DNA of 64,000 nucleotides, from NCBI GenBank assembly GCA_019358985.1, contig JAHHIJ010000025.1:33061-97060 (forward strand), read 5' to 3'. Of the stretch, positions 44,774-54,193 are shown in pieces. The position numbers and the translations under genes are program-made. The notes under the pieces were generated by a model. The model was not told the origin of the DNA. It saw only the letters and a program-made list of their open reading frames with translations, and ran no database searches. The stretch's first letter is position 1. Each line of letters opens with the position of its first letter. This DNA comes from Tolypothrix brevis GSE-NOS-MK-07-07A. Lineage in GTDB: Bacteria; Cyanobacteriota; Cyanobacteriia; Cyanobacteriales; Nostocaceae.

Positions 44774-46084
44774 ATGCAAGCAGAATATCGGCAGCGTCGC
44801 GAACAGTTGATGGCAAAAATTGGCAATGGCACTGGCATATTTCGCAGTGCGCTTGCTTCAGTCATGCATAATGATGTAGAATATGCTTATCGCCAAGATA
44901 GCAATTTTTTCTACCTAACTGGTTTTAACGAAGCGGAAGCGGTAGCAGTTTTAGCACCCCATCACGCAGAACACCGCTTTATATTGTTTGTGCAACCGAA
45001 GGATAGAGAAAAGGAAGTTTGGAGTGGTTATCGCTGCGGGGTGGATGCTGCTAAAGAAATTTACGGTGCGGATGAAGCTTACCCCATCGCTGAATTGGAT
45101 GAAAAATTGCCGCAGTATTTAGAAAAAGCCGATCGCCTTTATTATCATTTCGGACGCGATGGATCTTTCAACGACACCATTCTCAAACATTACCAAAGCT
45201 TACTACGCACTTATCCCAAACGCGGTACCGGACCAATTGCCATTGAAGATACTTGCACAATCTTAAACAGCATGAGATTGGTAAAAAGTCAATCTGAGTT
45301 GGAATTAATGCGAAAAGCTGCCGATATTGCCGTTGAAGCACACAATTACGCAATGGCGTTTAGCCAACCTGGTCGTTACGAGTATGAAATTCAAGCAGAA
45401 ATCGAACACATCTTCCGAAAACAAGGTGCGATGGGACCTGCCTATCCTTCAATTATCGCTTCTGGTGTGAATGCTTGCATACTCCATTATATCGAAAATC
45501 ATCGGCAGATGCAAGATAACGAATTGCTGCTGATTGATGCTGGTTGTACCTATGGTCATTACAACTCGGATATTACACGGACATTTCCCGTAGGTGGTAA
45601 ATTTACGGCTGAACAAAAGACACTGTATGAACTTGTATTAGAAGCACAGAAACAAGCGATCGCGCAAGTACAACCGGGCAACCCCTACAAATTAATTCAT
45701 GATACAGCAGTGCGTGTCCTCACCGAAGGCTTAGTTGAACTCGGCATTCTCAAAGGTGAAATTGACAAGTTAATCGAAGAAGAAAAATACAAACCTTATT
45801 ATATGCACCGCACCGGTCATTGGTTAGGTTTAGATGTCCATGATGTCGGAGTTTACCAACATGGTGAGGATAAACCACAGATATTACAAGCAGGTCAAGT
45901 CTTAACAGTAGAACCAGGACTTTATATTGTCCCAGATACCAAACTAGCAGAAGACCAACCAGAGACAAACCCTCGTTGGATTGGTATTGGTATCCGCATT
46001 GAGGATGATGTCTTAGTTACATCTACAGGACATGAAGTTTTGACTGCGGGAGTTCCCAAAGCAGTTGACGAAATAGAAAGATAA
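44774..46084 (+). CDS. pepP: Xaa-Pro aminopeptidase (aminopeptidase P)
   Basis: About 436 residues from MQAEYRQRREQLMAK (ATG 44774; an earlier TTG at 44714 is unlikely). An N-terminal creatinase-like domain precedes the pita-bread M24B peptidase with all five metal ligands: Asp in LLIDAGCTY and DITRTFPVGG, His in TGHWLGLDVHD, Glu in TVEPGLYIV and IRIEDDVL. It removes N-terminal residues before proline in the cytoplasm. Complete, followed six bases later by a palindromic element. Confidence 0.92.
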   Translation: MQAEYRQRREQLMAKIGNGTGIFRSALASVMHNDVEYAYRQDSNFFYLTGFNEAEAVAVLAPHHAEHRFILFVQPKDREKEVWSGYRCGVDAAKEIYGADEAYPIAELDEKLPQYLEKADRLYYHFGRDGSFNDTILKHYQSLLRTYPKRGTGPIAIEDTCTILNSMRLVKSQSELELMRKAADIAVEAHNYAMAFSQPGRYEYEIQAEIEHIFRKQGAMGPAYPSIIASGVNACILHYIENHRQMQDNELLLIDAGCTYGHYNSDITRTFPVGGKFTAEQKTLYELVLEAQKQAIAQVQPGNPYKLIHDTAVRVLTEGLVELGILKGEIDKLIEEEKYKPYYMHRTGHWLGLDVHDVGVYQHGEDKPQILQAGQVLTVEPGLYIVPDTKLAEDQPETNPRWIGIGIRIEDDVLVTSTGHEVLTAGVPKAVDEIER

Positions 46085-46089
46085 AAAAT

Positions 46090-46178
46090 AGACATCTGGG
46101 AAAATTAATTATGCGTTAACTATAACCCTTGTAAAGACGCGAAATTTCGCGTCTTTACGTCTTTTATACCAGATGTCT
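46090..46178. mobile_element. 89-bp element with AGACATCTGG/CCAGATGTCT ends
   Basis: It has perfect 10-bp inverted ends, AGACATCTGG and CCAGATGTCT, and a perfect 28-bp central palindrome (46131-46158, left half GTAAAGACGCGAAA). This is the cleanest complete copy of the family in the window, immediately after pepP. Confidence 0.85.
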
Positions 46179-46224
46179 AATATCATGTCCGTTTAATTAA
46201 CAGTAATAAAAATATCGTAACCGT

Positions 46225-46329
46225 CGTAGAGACGTTCCGGCGGAACGTCTTTACAGTATGTGTAATTTACCGGACTCATTAGACATCTGGGAAAATAATG
46301 TAGAGACGTAGCAATGCTACGTCTCTACA
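46225..46329. repeat. Two further GTAGAGACG palindromes
   Basis: A GTAGAGACGTTCCGG hairpin (46225-46252) and an AGACATCTGG start (46274) leading to a GTAGAGACGTAGCAATGCTA hairpin (46301-46329). The second stops right at the glycosyltransferase fragment, so it may mark the breakpoint. Confidence 0.8.
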
Positions 46330-46333
46330 TCGC

Positions 46334-46531
46334 ATGGCTGGAGTAGTCCCTGATTGTCCCCATTTTATATCTAATATGGGTTTTGAGTGGCTTTATCGTC
46401 TCTGTCGTGAACCAAAGCGTCTAGCAGCTCGCTATTTGCTAGGAAATCCAGCTTTCGCATTACACATTGCTTTAGCAATGTCTAATGCATCACAACTACG
46501 AGTTGAGCTCATGCAAAATGTAGATAAATAA
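46334..46531 (+). pseudogene. C-terminal fragment of a WecG/TagA/CpsF glycosyltransferase
   Basis: Only about 45 meaningful residues remain: GFEWLYRLCREPKRLAARYL and LGNPAFALHIA match the end of this family (usually GLEWLYRL...RRYLxGN). The donor-binding core and N-terminus are missing and a palindromic repeat abuts the 5' side. It is the first remnant of the exopolysaccharide locus that continues to the right. Confidence 0.8.
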
Positions 46532-46669
46532 ATCGAGCATAGCTGACAAACGACGAGGCTCACTTTGGGAGAAAATTCGACATATGTAAAGACAGTAAGA
46601 TTTTAGATGTTTTAGATCAGAAAATTGGGAAAGTTGTATTTGATAGCTAATTGTTGAAGGATATTAATA

Positions 46670-47632
46670 ATGCTTGCGACACCAAAGGTTAGTGTTGTAG
46701 TCCCCGCTTATAATGTTAGCGGCTACATTCAAGAAACGCTGATTTCGTTAGAATTACAAACTTTTCTAGACTTTGAAGTATTGGTAATTGATGATGGTTC
46801 TAGCGATGATACCGCAGCGATAGTGGAAAAATTTGAAGAGCGAGATTCACGCTTTCAGTTATTGCAGAAATCAAACGGGGGTTTGTCATCAGCACGCAAT
46901 TATGGCATCCGTCATGCACGGGGTGAATATATTGCCTTGCTGGATGGTGATGATGTTTATCACAAAGATAAATTAGCAACTCATGTCGCTCGATTAGATA
47001 AAGATGCTGATGTTGGGGTGGTTTACAGTGCCTCGCAGACAATTCGCGACGATGGACGACCAACGTTTATTAGCTTGAGCGGCAAACCAGTACATTCAAA
47101 TCCCATGTTGGCTTTGTTGTGCAAAAATTTCGTTGGTCACGGTTCTAATGCAGTGTTTCGTCGATGTTTGGTGGATGAGGTTGGGGAGTTTGATGAAGAC
47201 TTACGCAGTTGGGAAGATCTCGATTTTTGGTTGCGGATAGCGGCAACGCAGAAGTGGGGTTTTTATCGAGAAAAGCGTATTTTATGCTACTATCGCGTTC
47301 GCGCTTCTGGACTATCTTTTAATGTCGTGCAAATGCGGATTTGTGGTGAACAGGTAATTCAGAGTGCTAAAAAGCGATCGCCAGAGTTGATAGAACCAAT
47401 GTTACCAACAGCTTACGCTTATATGTATCGCTATTTGGCGCGATTGTGCCTTCAAGGTGGTGATATAGAAACAGCGCGTGATTTTATTGACCAAGCTTTG
47501 ATTTGCGACAAGTCAATTTTTTATCAGGATATGCGATCGCTCCTCACACTAATATCTGTGCGTCTGTCACGAATCGCGAAACTAGCGATCGGGCGATCGC
47601 TTGGTTCTGCAAAATACGCTAAAAAATATTAA
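46670..47632 (+). CDS. Glycosyltransferase family 2
   Basis: The 320-residue GT-A enzyme starts KVSVVVPAYNVSGYIQETL and has the nucleotide-sugar loop VLVIDDGSSDDTAAIVEKF. Then follow NGGLSSARNYGIRHARGEYI with the DGDD metal site (ALLDGDDVYHKDK) and the C-terminal base region RSWEDLDFWLRIA. It adds a sugar in exopolysaccharide or glycan assembly; donor unknown. It is intact and directly precedes the flippase, nine bases away. Confidence 0.9.
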   Translation: MLATPKVSVVVPAYNVSGYIQETLISLELQTFLDFEVLVIDDGSSDDTAAIVEKFEERDSRFQLLQKSNGGLSSARNYGIRHARGEYIALLDGDDVYHKDKLATHVARLDKDADVGVVYSASQTIRDDGRPTFISLSGKPVHSNPMLALLCKNFVGHGSNAVFRRCLVDEVGEFDEDLRSWEDLDFWLRIAATQKWGFYREKRILCYYRVRASGLSFNVVQMRICGEQVIQSAKKRSPELIEPMLPTAYAYMYRYLARLCLQGGDIETARDFIDQALICDKSIFYQDMRSLLTLISVRLSRIAKLAIGRSLGSAKYAKKY

Positions 47633-47641
47633 GGCTGAAGT

Positions 47642-48964
47642 ATGAAAAGCATAGATGATGAATCATCTGATATTTCACCTACAGAACCAACAAGTAGCAA
47701 TTCTTTGCTTAAAAATGGATTTTGGGCAACCTATGGAGCTTTTGCTACACGTTTTCTGGCTTTAGTTAATAACTTGCTACTTGCAAGATTGCTGCTGCCA
47801 TCAGAATTTGGTGTCATTGGTGTAGCTTATATTTTTTGGTCTTTTGTAAATTTATTTGCCCAGGATACTGCTGCTTCATTCATTGTTTATAAAGGTACTA
47901 AAGATAAACGTTATTTAAATACTACTTACACAATTAGTATTGGCATCGGTTTAATTTTAGCAGTAGGACTTATCATTACATCTCCCTTGATTGCTAAGTT
48001 TTTTGGCATCCCTGATTTGATTTGGCTTCTAGCTGGATTTGCCTTCAATTTGCTGTTGTCTTTTTATCAGTCCGTTTATGTTGGAGTCCTGAGAAGCCAG
48101 ATGCGGTTTCAAGCTCTGACAAATTTAACCTTAGTTGCCGGAGTTGCACGAGTTTTTTCTACCGTTGTTAGCGCTCTGCTCGGACTAAGCTACTGGTCTT
48201 TTTTAATCGGAGATATGACTTCTTGGGTGATAGCTTCGATTCTCGCTCGTCGTGAAGTTAAACATAATTTTCAGCTACAAATAGATAAAGAAGTTTGTTC
48301 AGAAGTACTTTCTTACTCCTTAGGTGGTACAGGCTATAGTTTAGGATACTACATCAATGCTAACTCTGACAATTTCATAGTTGGAAAACTTTTAGGTACA
48401 ACCAGCTTAGGTTATTACAATTTAGCTTACCAATTGACGATGGCATTACCTGTAACTTTAAGCCAGGTTGTCAATCAAATTGGTATGTCTGCTTTTACGC
48501 AAATGACAGATGATAAACAGCAAGAAAATGCTCTGCGGAATGTAATTGAGCAAATTGGTGTTTTTATTACTCCCATATACGCTTTGTTCTTTCTAACCAT
48601 TGATAAGCAAGTTATTTCTCTGATTTTTGGCGAACAATGGATACCTGTTGCCGGATTAATTCCTTGGTTGCTAGTGTTTGCTTACTTCCGTGTAGTCAAC
48701 ACTGCTATTAGCTCAATGTTACAAGCAAAAGGTCGTCCAGGAGTTAATGCCAGAGTCAACTTAATTATTGCTCCAATAGCGGTAATAGGTTTTGTAATTG
48801 GAGCAATTCAAGGAAAAATTATTGGAGTCAGTATTTCTGTAGCAATTATATTGGGAATTGGTTGGACATTTTATTGGTGGTGGGTAGGTTGTAAAGCTCT
48901 TGGATGGTCAATGAGAAAGGCTTTACAGCCAAGCATTATGCCTATTTTATTCAATGGAAGGTGA
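47642..48964 (+). CDS. Oligosaccharide flippase (Wzx/MOP family), C-terminus replaced
   Basis: The 440-residue polytopic protein (about 12 helices) starts LLKNGFWATYGAFATRFLAL and contains FGVIGVAYIFWSFVNLFAQD and GTTSLGYYNLAYQLTMAL, typical of Wzx/PST exporters. It flips lipid-linked oligosaccharides across the membrane. The chain ends RKALQPSIMPIL and then FNGR, exactly where a tyrosine-kinase fragment starts in another frame. The last helix or tail therefore seems cut by a deletion. It may still fold. Confidence 0.82.
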   Translation: MKSIDDESSDISPTEPTSSNSLLKNGFWATYGAFATRFLALVNNLLLARLLLPSEFGVIGVAYIFWSFVNLFAQDTAASFIVYKGTKDKRYLNTTYTISIGIGLILAVGLIITSPLIAKFFGIPDLIWLLAGFAFNLLLSFYQSVYVGVLRSQMRFQALTNLTLVAGVARVFSTVVSALLGLSYWSFLIGDMTSWVIASILARREVKHNFQLQIDKEVCSEVLSYSLGGTGYSLGYYINANSDNFIVGKLLGTTSLGYYNLAYQLTMALPVTLSQVVNQIGMSAFTQMTDDKQQENALRNVIEQIGVFITPIYALFFLTIDKQVISLIFGEQWIPVAGLIPWLLVFAYFRVVNTAISSMLQAKGRPGVNARVNLIIAPIAVIGFVIGAIQGKIIGVSISVAIILGIGWTFYWWWVGCKALGWSMRKALQPSIMPILFNGR

Positions 48965-49472
48965 AGGTAAAACAACTGTCACCTTGGGGTTAGCAAGGGC
49001 ATTAGTAGATTTAGGTTTTCGGGTACTAATGGTGGATGGAGATTTTCTCCAGGCAGAACTTACTCACAAATTAGGTTATACTAAAGAGCTTAACAGCACT
49101 CCAACGCCCATTTCCATAGAACCTAATCTAAATTTATTGCCTGCGATACCATAACGCGGCAAAATTCTGGAGATGGTATCGGGGGGACGTTTTCAACAAG
49201 CGCTGGCAGATGCCAAATCTCATGGTGAGTATGATTATGTTCTAGTTGATACTGCTCCTGTCAGTTCCACAACTGCTACAGCATTAATGACAGCCCAAAT
49301 TCCCAATGTATTGTTTGTTGTCCGACCAGGTATGAGTCATAGTAGCTTGGTTCGTGATAGCCTCGAACAATTGAGGCAACATCAGGCATCAATTTTAGGT
49401 TTGGTAGTTAATGATGTGGAAACTACAGCTAAACCTTACACGCATCGCTTGGATGATGTCCTGATAAATTAA
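48954..49472 (+). pseudogene. BY-kinase (Wzc/CpsD) C-terminal fragment with internal stop
   Basis: One frame across a stop encodes the ATPase core of a bacterial tyrosine kinase. MEGEGKTTVTLGLARALVDL (Walker A, missing its upstream half) and RVLMVDGDFLQAELTH (Walker A') come first. The second half reads ILEMVSGGRFQQALADAKSH and EYDYVLVDTAPVSST (Walker B). TAA at 49152-49154 sits in the conserved LLPAIP-x-RGKILE, probably a CAA or CAG Gln codon changed to a stop. Everything upstream of Walker A is missing, with the deletion joining it to the flippase gene. Confidence 0.82.
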
Positions 49473-49560
49473 TAGACATAGGTGTGGAAAAGACGTAGAG
49501 ATGTAGCAATGCTACGTCTAAGTCAAGGGTTCTGGACAACGCATAAGAGTAATCCAAGAA
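49473..49560. repeat. Main-family element between the kinase fragment and psbK
   Basis: TAGACATAGGTGTGGAAAAG (49473) resembles an outer end, followed by GATGTAGCAATGCTACGTCT and the flank CAAGGGTTCTGGACAACGCA. It is a decayed copy. Confidence 0.7.
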
Positions 49561-49633
49561 ATAAATGATCCAATGCGTGTTAAGATACTTCTCAAATATG
49601 AAAGCTGTGTTGGATAGGTGGATTTAAACGAAC

Positions 49634-49771
49634 ATGGAAGCTGCACTATTATTAGCAAAACTGCCCGAAGCTTATCAAATTTTCGATCCATTGGTAGATG
49701 TTCTACCAATCATTCCCGTTTTCTTTTTGTTGCTAGCTTTCGTTTGGCAAGCAGCCGTGGGTTTTAGGTAA
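49634..49771 (+). CDS. psbK: Photosystem II reaction center protein K
   Basis: A 45-residue protein ([20 protein letters not shown], then [20 protein letters not shown] and AVGFR). The single membrane helix, the conserved KLPEAY...PLVDVLP and the [10 protein letters not shown] end are diagnostic of PsbK, a core subunit near CP43. The mature form starts at the Lys after cleavage of the short leader. A good terminator hairpin follows 51 bases after the stop. It lies between a dead kinase and a ferredoxin gene. Confidence 0.97.
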   Translation: MEAALLLAKLPEAYQIFDPLVDVLPIIPVFFLLLAFVWQAAVGFR

Positions 49772-49822
49772 GCTAAATATTTGGCTTTGGTGGTAACGCC
49801 ACAATTGAGTTAAATTTTATCG

Positions 49823-49850
49823 GACAGGCAACATGCCTGTCTTATTTTTT
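49823..49850 (+). terminator. Intrinsic terminator of psbK
   Basis: GACAGGC (49823-49829), loop AACAT, GCCTGTC (49835-49841), then TTATTTTTT. A textbook Rho-independent terminator. Confidence 0.85.
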
Positions 49851-49979
49851 GGATAAGGATGTTTTCTTAAATTTAAATTTAAATTTATATTTATTAATAT
49901 TTTGTAATATTTTTATATAATTGGTAAGATACTGAATCAAGCCAAATCAAGACTCAGCCTTAAAAATCACTAAACAGCA

Positions 49980-50276
49980 ATGGGTAACATCAAATTCGTT
50001 AAAGAAAATAAAGAAGTAATAGCAGCAAATGGTGCTAATCTGCGTCTTAAAGCCATGCAAAACAATATTGATATCTATAAATTTATCGGCAAGATGACGA
50101 ATTGTGGCGGTGGTGGTAATTGTGGCACCTGTATTGTTGAGATAGCTGAAGGAATGGAAAATCTTTCCCAGCGCACAGATACAGAAAACCGGATATTGAA
50201 GAAAAAGCCGGAAAATTATCGCCTTGCTTGTCAAACTGTAGTTAATGGTGCAGTCAGTGTAGTCACAAAACCTTAA
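49980..50276 (+). CDS. 2Fe-2S ferredoxin-type protein
   Basis: The 98-residue protein has the beta-grasp 2Fe-2S fold with cysteines in [17 protein letters not shown] and [10 protein letters not shown]: Cys-x5-Cys-x2-Cys-x32-Cys. The x5 spacing is closer to adrenodoxin-type than to plant-type photosynthetic ferredoxins (x4). It is not PetF. Its role is unknown; position between psbK and psbM suggests a link to photosystem II or thylakoid redox, which is inference. Complete, ATG 49980. Confidence 0.88.
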   Translation: MGNIKFVKENKEVIAANGANLRLKAMQNNIDIYKFIGKMTNCGGGGNCGTCIVEIAEGMENLSQRTDTENRILKKKPENYRLACQTVVNGAVSVVTKP

Positions 50277-50344
50277 GATTTGGGTTCATTGGGCGTAAGT
50301 AGAGAGTCTACAAGGATTTCAGGTAAGGCATAGTTAAATTCGGT

Positions 50345-50449
50345 CGATGTCTAATAGACATAGGAGTGAAAATGAATGTAGAGACGTAGCACTGCTACGT
50401 CTCTATAAGGGTTTCAGGCAACGCATAATTAAATTCGGTCGATGTCTAA
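50345..50449. repeat. Main-family composite element
   Basis: Starts TAATAGACATAGGAGTGAAA, carries the GTAGAGACGTAGCACTGCTA hairpin, the TTTCAGGCAACGCATAATTA flank and ends in TCGGTCGATGTCTAAT. The TCGATGTCTAA end matches the one at 50330, just before it, so a second partial copy touches it. Confidence 0.75.
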
Positions 50450-50538
50450 TGAACCTAAGTAAAAATTTGGGCTGACTGGGACATGTATAATGCTATCCTA
50501 AAGTAGTTAACTGGAAATAAAAGAGAGGCTATCTTGCC

Positions 50539-50655
50539 ATGCAAGTTAATGAGCTAGGGTTCGTAGCGAGCATTTTGTTCGTACTAGTTCCCACTGTGTT
50601 TTTACTGATTCTTTACATCCAAACTTCCAGCCGCGAAGGTGGAAAAGATAATTAA
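50539..50655 (+). CDS. psbM: Photosystem II reaction center protein M
   Basis: The 38-residue protein [20 protein letters not shown] / [18 protein letters not shown] is PsbM: one transmembrane helix at the dimer interface, with the conserved [10 protein letters not shown] start and [11 protein letters not shown]. Ribosome binding site AGAGAGG is at 50522. It has its own bidirectional terminator downstream. Complete and typical in length. Confidence 0.97.
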   Translation: MQVNELGFVASILFVLVPTVFLLILYIQTSSREGGKDN

Positions 50656-50670
50656 TTTTGGTATAAAATA

Positions 50671-50703
50671 AAAACCCCTATACTTGTAGTGTAGGGGTTT
50701 TTA
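50671..50703. terminator. Bidirectional terminator between psbM and the Usp gene
   Basis: AAAACCCCTATAC pairs with GTGTAGGGGTTTT (one G-T wobble) around a TTGTA loop, with T and A runs on both sides. It serves both convergent genes. Confidence 0.8.
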
Positions 50704-50710
50704 TTTATGG

Positions 50711-51562
50711 TTAAGCTTCGGTTCTGGCTAGCAATACCGGACAAGTAGCATTAACACGAACATAGTCAGATAAAGAAGAACCTATTAGCCTATCTATATC
50801 GACAAAACTCTTGGCAATTGAAGGACGGCGATCGGGCGAACCGAGTAATAATAAGTCTACACTCAATTCTTCTGCCAAACGACAAATTTCTTCACCGGGT
50901 TTGCCGCTGCTAGTGTAACAACGAACTGGTACACTATATCTTTGCGCTTCTGCCACTGCCGCTGCTAAAACTGGATTTTTGTCGGAACTAACTTCGGTTA
51001 TTTCCGATGGTTTGCCTCGTAAATCTGTATCAACATTAGCAAGAATTAACTGCCCGCTGGGAATACCTTCCAATAAGAATATAGCCAATTTTAAGCAGTA
51101 TTTTGCAGCATCAGATTTATCCATTGCCACCATAATGCGCTTAATATTTTTGACATAAATGTCATCTTTTACCAGTAACATCGGGCGAGAAGATAACTGA
51201 AAAACGTACTGACTAACAGAGTTTGATAAAATAGATTGTAGTCGCTTAAGTCCGCGTGAACCCATGATGATCAAATCAGCATCCATTTCATCGGCGACTT
51301 GACAAACTACATCTTTGGGATCTCCTTGCCGCAAAATTGAAGAAATCTGGCTAGGATCTAAGTTTAAAATTTGAATCGCATTAGCTAATATTCTACCACC
51401 TTCTTCCCACTTAGCTGTCATTGCTTCACTGGTCGTTTTCCCTGTTACAACGTGCAAAACTGTAACTTTTGCCTTTTGGATGGATGGCAATTGTGTTAAA
51501 GTTTTTAACATTTCTTCAGCATGTCCCAATCCAGAGACAGCTAGCAAAATTTTTTGGATCAT
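50711..51562 (-). CDS. Tandem-domain universal stress protein
   Basis: About 283 residues from MIQKILLAVSGLGHAEEM (ATG 51562); the frame to 51613 is an unlikely extension. Two UspA domains: the first ends DLIIMGSRGLKRLQSILSNSVSQYVFQL, the second begins IKRIMVAMDKSDAAKYCLKL and ends LLLLGSPDRRPSIA. The first has a Gly-Ser-Arg-Gly nucleotide loop, the second is less typical (GSPD). Convergent with psbM. Complete. Confidence 0.9.
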   Translation of the reverse strand: MIQKILLAVSGLGHAEEMLKTLTQLPSIQKAKVTVLHVVTGKTTSEAMTAKWEEGGRILANAIQILNLDPSQISSILRQGDPKDVVCQVADEMDADLIIMGSRGLKRLQSILSNSVSQYVFQLSSRPMLLVKDDIYVKNIKRIMVAMDKSDAAKYCLKLAIFLLEGIPSGQLILANVDTDLRGKPSEITEVSSDKNPVLAAAVAEAQRYSVPVRCYTSSGKPGEEICRLAEELSVDLLLLGSPDRRPSIAKSFVDIDRLIGSSLSDYVRVNATCPVLLARTEA

Positions 51563-51836
51563 GTTACGTTCTGTTGTTAAGGTTGCTATGATTTTCACTG
51601 CTTTGCTCAACAACCTAGCAAGTAAATCGGTACAAATAAACTTTTGTCATTGGGTTTTAAATATATGACAATTATAAACAAGTTTAGATTTATTTGCACC
51701 CAGTTACTTAAATTATCAACTAGGCTCCTAAGGATTAAGCATACTTCCAATCTTGCACTTTTAAGTTAACTATTTATGATTATTTTTATTAGTTTTAATC
51801 TATGTTAATTATTCTTAATTAAAGAACGATTAAGTA

Positions 51837-52028
51837 TTGCAAAGAAATACAATAAATCAGGGAGGATCACAATCACATACACTGGCAGCCATTCAAGTGA
51901 AAGTTGTTGAGTACAAACACGGAAATGCAGTTTTAGAAGGCTATTTGGCATATAATGACACCATTCAAGGAAAACGTCCTGGTGTATTAGTTGTTCATGA
52001 ATGGAATGGATTAAAATTTTTTATGTAA
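51837..52028 (+). pseudogene. Dienelactone hydrolase family gene, 5' fragment
   Basis: The frame has VKVVEYKHGNAVLEGYLAYN and KRPGVLVVHEWNGL, the N-terminus of a DLH-family alpha/beta hydrolase, and stops 4 residues after the oxyanion-loop motif HEW-x-GL. The Cys nucleophile, Asp and His are missing, as is the rest of about 200 residues. Only a 5' remnant remains. Confidence 0.82.
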
Positions 52029-52198
52029 AAAAATGCACAAAGGAAGCTATTTTTTACGCAAGTCTTTCAATATAAGTGAGTTTTATATCATTCTTCCGAC
52101 AGATAAACCAATCAGCTAGAACTATATTTTAGACGGATGAAATTGCACTTCCTATCTTCTTAAATTGATGCTAAAGAATGAACAAAAGGAATGTAATT

Positions 52199-52393
52199 AT
52201 GTCTTCTGAAGAAAAGTCCAAAGCTCCAGATAACACAGTAGATGCATCAGGTGGCTATCAAACCCCCATCGACGAAAAAACCCGCAAAACTGGTACTGCC
52301 GCTAAAAGTGATGCTAAGTCTACAGCTACACCAGAAGCACCGGGAGAAGATTCAGTAGCAGGTAGCCCAAATCAGGGAACTGAATCCCGTTAA
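52199..52393 (+). CDS. Small hydrophilic, probably disordered protein
   Basis: About 64 residues from MSSEEKSKAPDNTVDASGGY to PNQGTESR. It is rich in Ser, Thr, Ala, Lys and Glu, with no hydrophobic core, Cys or membrane segment. Such short, stress-like hydrophilic proteins are common in cyanobacteria; I do not recognise a family. Ends at a strong bidirectional terminator. Confidence 0.6.
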   Translation: MSSEEKSKAPDNTVDASGGYQTPIDEKTRKTGTAAKSDAKSTATPEAPGEDSVAGSPNQGTESR

Positions 52394-52435
52394 ATTTAGC
52401 TGTAACTGGGTGAAGTTGAAGTAGTCTGATTGGCG

Positions 52436-52486
52436 AAAAACCGAGTGGAGATGGGTTGCAATAGCGACAACTATCCACTCGGTTTT
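52436..52486. terminator. Bidirectional terminator before hpf
   Basis: AAAAACCGAGTGGA (52436-52449) pairs with TCCACTCGGTTTTT (52474-52487) around a 24-nt loop. It separates the small hydrophilic protein gene from the convergent hpf. Confidence 0.8.
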
Positions 52487-52521
52487 TATAAGTGCGATCG
52501 CAAAGAGCGCTAACTACAACT

Positions 52522-53175
52522 TTACGATTTATGGGTGTGTGATTTTTCCGGCATGGTAATATTGTTATGATTTACCTTCCCGTTTTTCCCGTTGGTGTGT
52601 CCATTATTATTGCGGGGATGAATCACACCATAGCCACCGTGATTGCGTTCGTAAATGACATTAATTTCGTCGGTTTCGCTATTGTGGAACATATAAAAGT
52701 CGTGTCCCACCAGTTGCAATTGTTCTAAAGCTTCAGCAACTGTCATTGGTGGCATGGAAAAATATTTAGTACGAACAACTTCGCTGGGTAATTCCGGAGT
52801 GCGATCGCCTATTAAGTCTGTAACTACCTCTGGTTGCACTACTCCTTCTATCGTTATTTGAGTATTCGTTTTCTGATCTTGACGCCGTTCTTTGTATTTT
52901 CGCAGTTGACGGGCAATTTTATCTGCCACTAAATCAATGCTGGCATACAAGTTCTCGCTGCTTTCCTCCGCACGGATGACGCTACCATTTGCATAAATAG
53001 TCACTTCAGCCGATTGTCTAGTATTATTTCGGGGATTGCGAGCAACACTAAGGTGAACATCCACTTCGTTTGTTAAGTTTTGAAAATGACTTGCTGCCTT
53101 CTCAATTTTTTGATGCACATACTCCCGAATTCCATCGGTGATTTCGATATTTTTGCCGTGGATGACAAGCTTCAT
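52522..53175 (-). CDS. hpf: Ribosome hibernation promoting factor, long form (LrtA)
   Basis: About 217 residues from [20 protein letters not shown] (ATG 53175; the longer frame to 53301 lacks conservation). The N-terminal ribosome-binding domain (residues 1-100) includes [20 protein letters not shown], followed by a variable linker. The C-terminal dimerisation domain ([41 protein letters not shown]) dimerises 70S ribosomes into 100S particles in the dark or at rest. In cyanobacteria the gene is known as lrtA. An Asn/Gly/Lys-rich tail ends the protein. Complete. Confidence 0.93.
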   Translation of the reverse strand: MKLVIHGKNIEITDGIREYVHQKIEKAASHFQNLTNEVDVHLSVARNPRNNTRQSAEVTIYANGSVIRAEESSENLYASIDLVADKIARQLRKYKERRQDQKTNTQITIEGVVQPEVVTDLIGDRTPELPSEVVRTKYFSMPPMTVAEALEQLQLVGHDFYMFHNSETDEINVIYERNHGGYGVIHPRNNNGHTNGKNGKVNHNNITMPEKSHTHKS

Positions 53176-53503
53176 CTTATATCTCCCGCTCAATGTTTGA
53201 TGTGTATTTGGTTTGTTTGAAAGGAAATGACAGTAAGGTTTATCACTAACGCCAGAATAATTTATGAACTGATTTTTGCCGACTTTATCAGAATCGTGCA
53301 TTTGTTCTTTTTTTCGTGGCGTGATGATTGTTGCAGAGAATTCCTCCGAACACCATTGAGGTTATATATTCAAGCTAGCACTTTGTATTTTCTAAAGTGT
53401 AAACCCTTGACTTTCCTTTAAAATCCTTTGCAAAGCTTGACATTTCTTGACTTTTCATTGTGCCTTTTAACACTTTTTACTTCTTAATCAGTTGATTTTT
53501 GGA
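53176..53503. promoter_or_regulatory. Leader between divergent hpf/lrtA and lipB
   Basis: A 328-bp gap with no gene, upstream of both divergent genes. LrtA transcripts in other cyanobacteria have a long, regulated 5' leader, and the distance here would allow one. I cannot identify promoter boxes with confidence. Confidence 0.35.
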
Positions 53504-54193
53504 ATGATCCGTAGTAATCCTCAGCCATATAACCGTTGTTTGGTATATAACCAAGCGTTGATGCCATACTCAGATGCTTTACTGTGGCAGCGATCGCTTT
53601 TAAATGAACGTATTCAAAACCCGAATCTTGATGACGTATTAATCCTGCTGGAACATCCACCCGTCTACACTTTGGGGCAAGGAGCCACAACAGAATTTCT
53701 CAAGTTTGATATTGACAAAAGCCCCTACGATGTGCATCGAATCGAAAGAGGCGGCGAAGTTACTTATCATTGTCCCGGTCAATTGGTAGGGTATCCAATT
53801 TTAAATCTGCAACGTTATTGCAAAGACTTGCATTGGTATTTGCGGCAACTTGAATCCGTATTAATTCGTGTACTGGCAGTTTATGGATTACAGGGCGATC
53901 GCATTCCCGGTTTCACTGGTGTTTGGTTAGAAGGACGCAAAGTAGCCGCTATTGGCATTAAAGTTAGCCGTTGGATTACTATGCATGGCTTTGCATTAAA
54001 CGTTTGTCCTGATATGACAGGCTTTGAGCGGATTGTACCTTGCGGTATTGCTGATAAATCTGTAGGCAGTTTAGCTCAATTTATTCCTGATATAACTTGT
54101 CAAGAAATACGCTTTTGTGTGGCAAAATGTTTTGCAGAAGTATTTAATGTGGAATTAATAGAAGTACAGTCAAGTAAAAATGATAGATCATGA
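53504..54193 (+). CDS. lipB: Lipoyl(octanoyl) transferase LipB
   Basis: About 229 residues from [20 protein letters not shown]. Family motifs: [59 protein letters not shown] with the catalytic Lys, and [17 protein letters not shown] with the catalytic Cys. It transfers octanoate from acyl carrier protein to lipoate-dependent enzymes. Start is ATG 53504 rather than TTG 53492. The next gene overlaps the last 14 bases. Confidence 0.94.
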   Translation: MIRSNPQPYNRCLVYNQALMPYSDALLWQRSLLNERIQNPNLDDVLILLEHPPVYTLGQGATTEFLKFDIDKSPYDVHRIERGGEVTYHCPGQLVGYPILNLQRYCKDLHWYLRQLESVLIRVLAVYGLQGDRIPGFTGVWLEGRKVAAIGIKVSRWITMHGFALNVCPDMTGFERIVPCGIADKSVGSLAQFIPDITCQEIRFCVAKCFAEVFNVELIEVQSSKNDRS

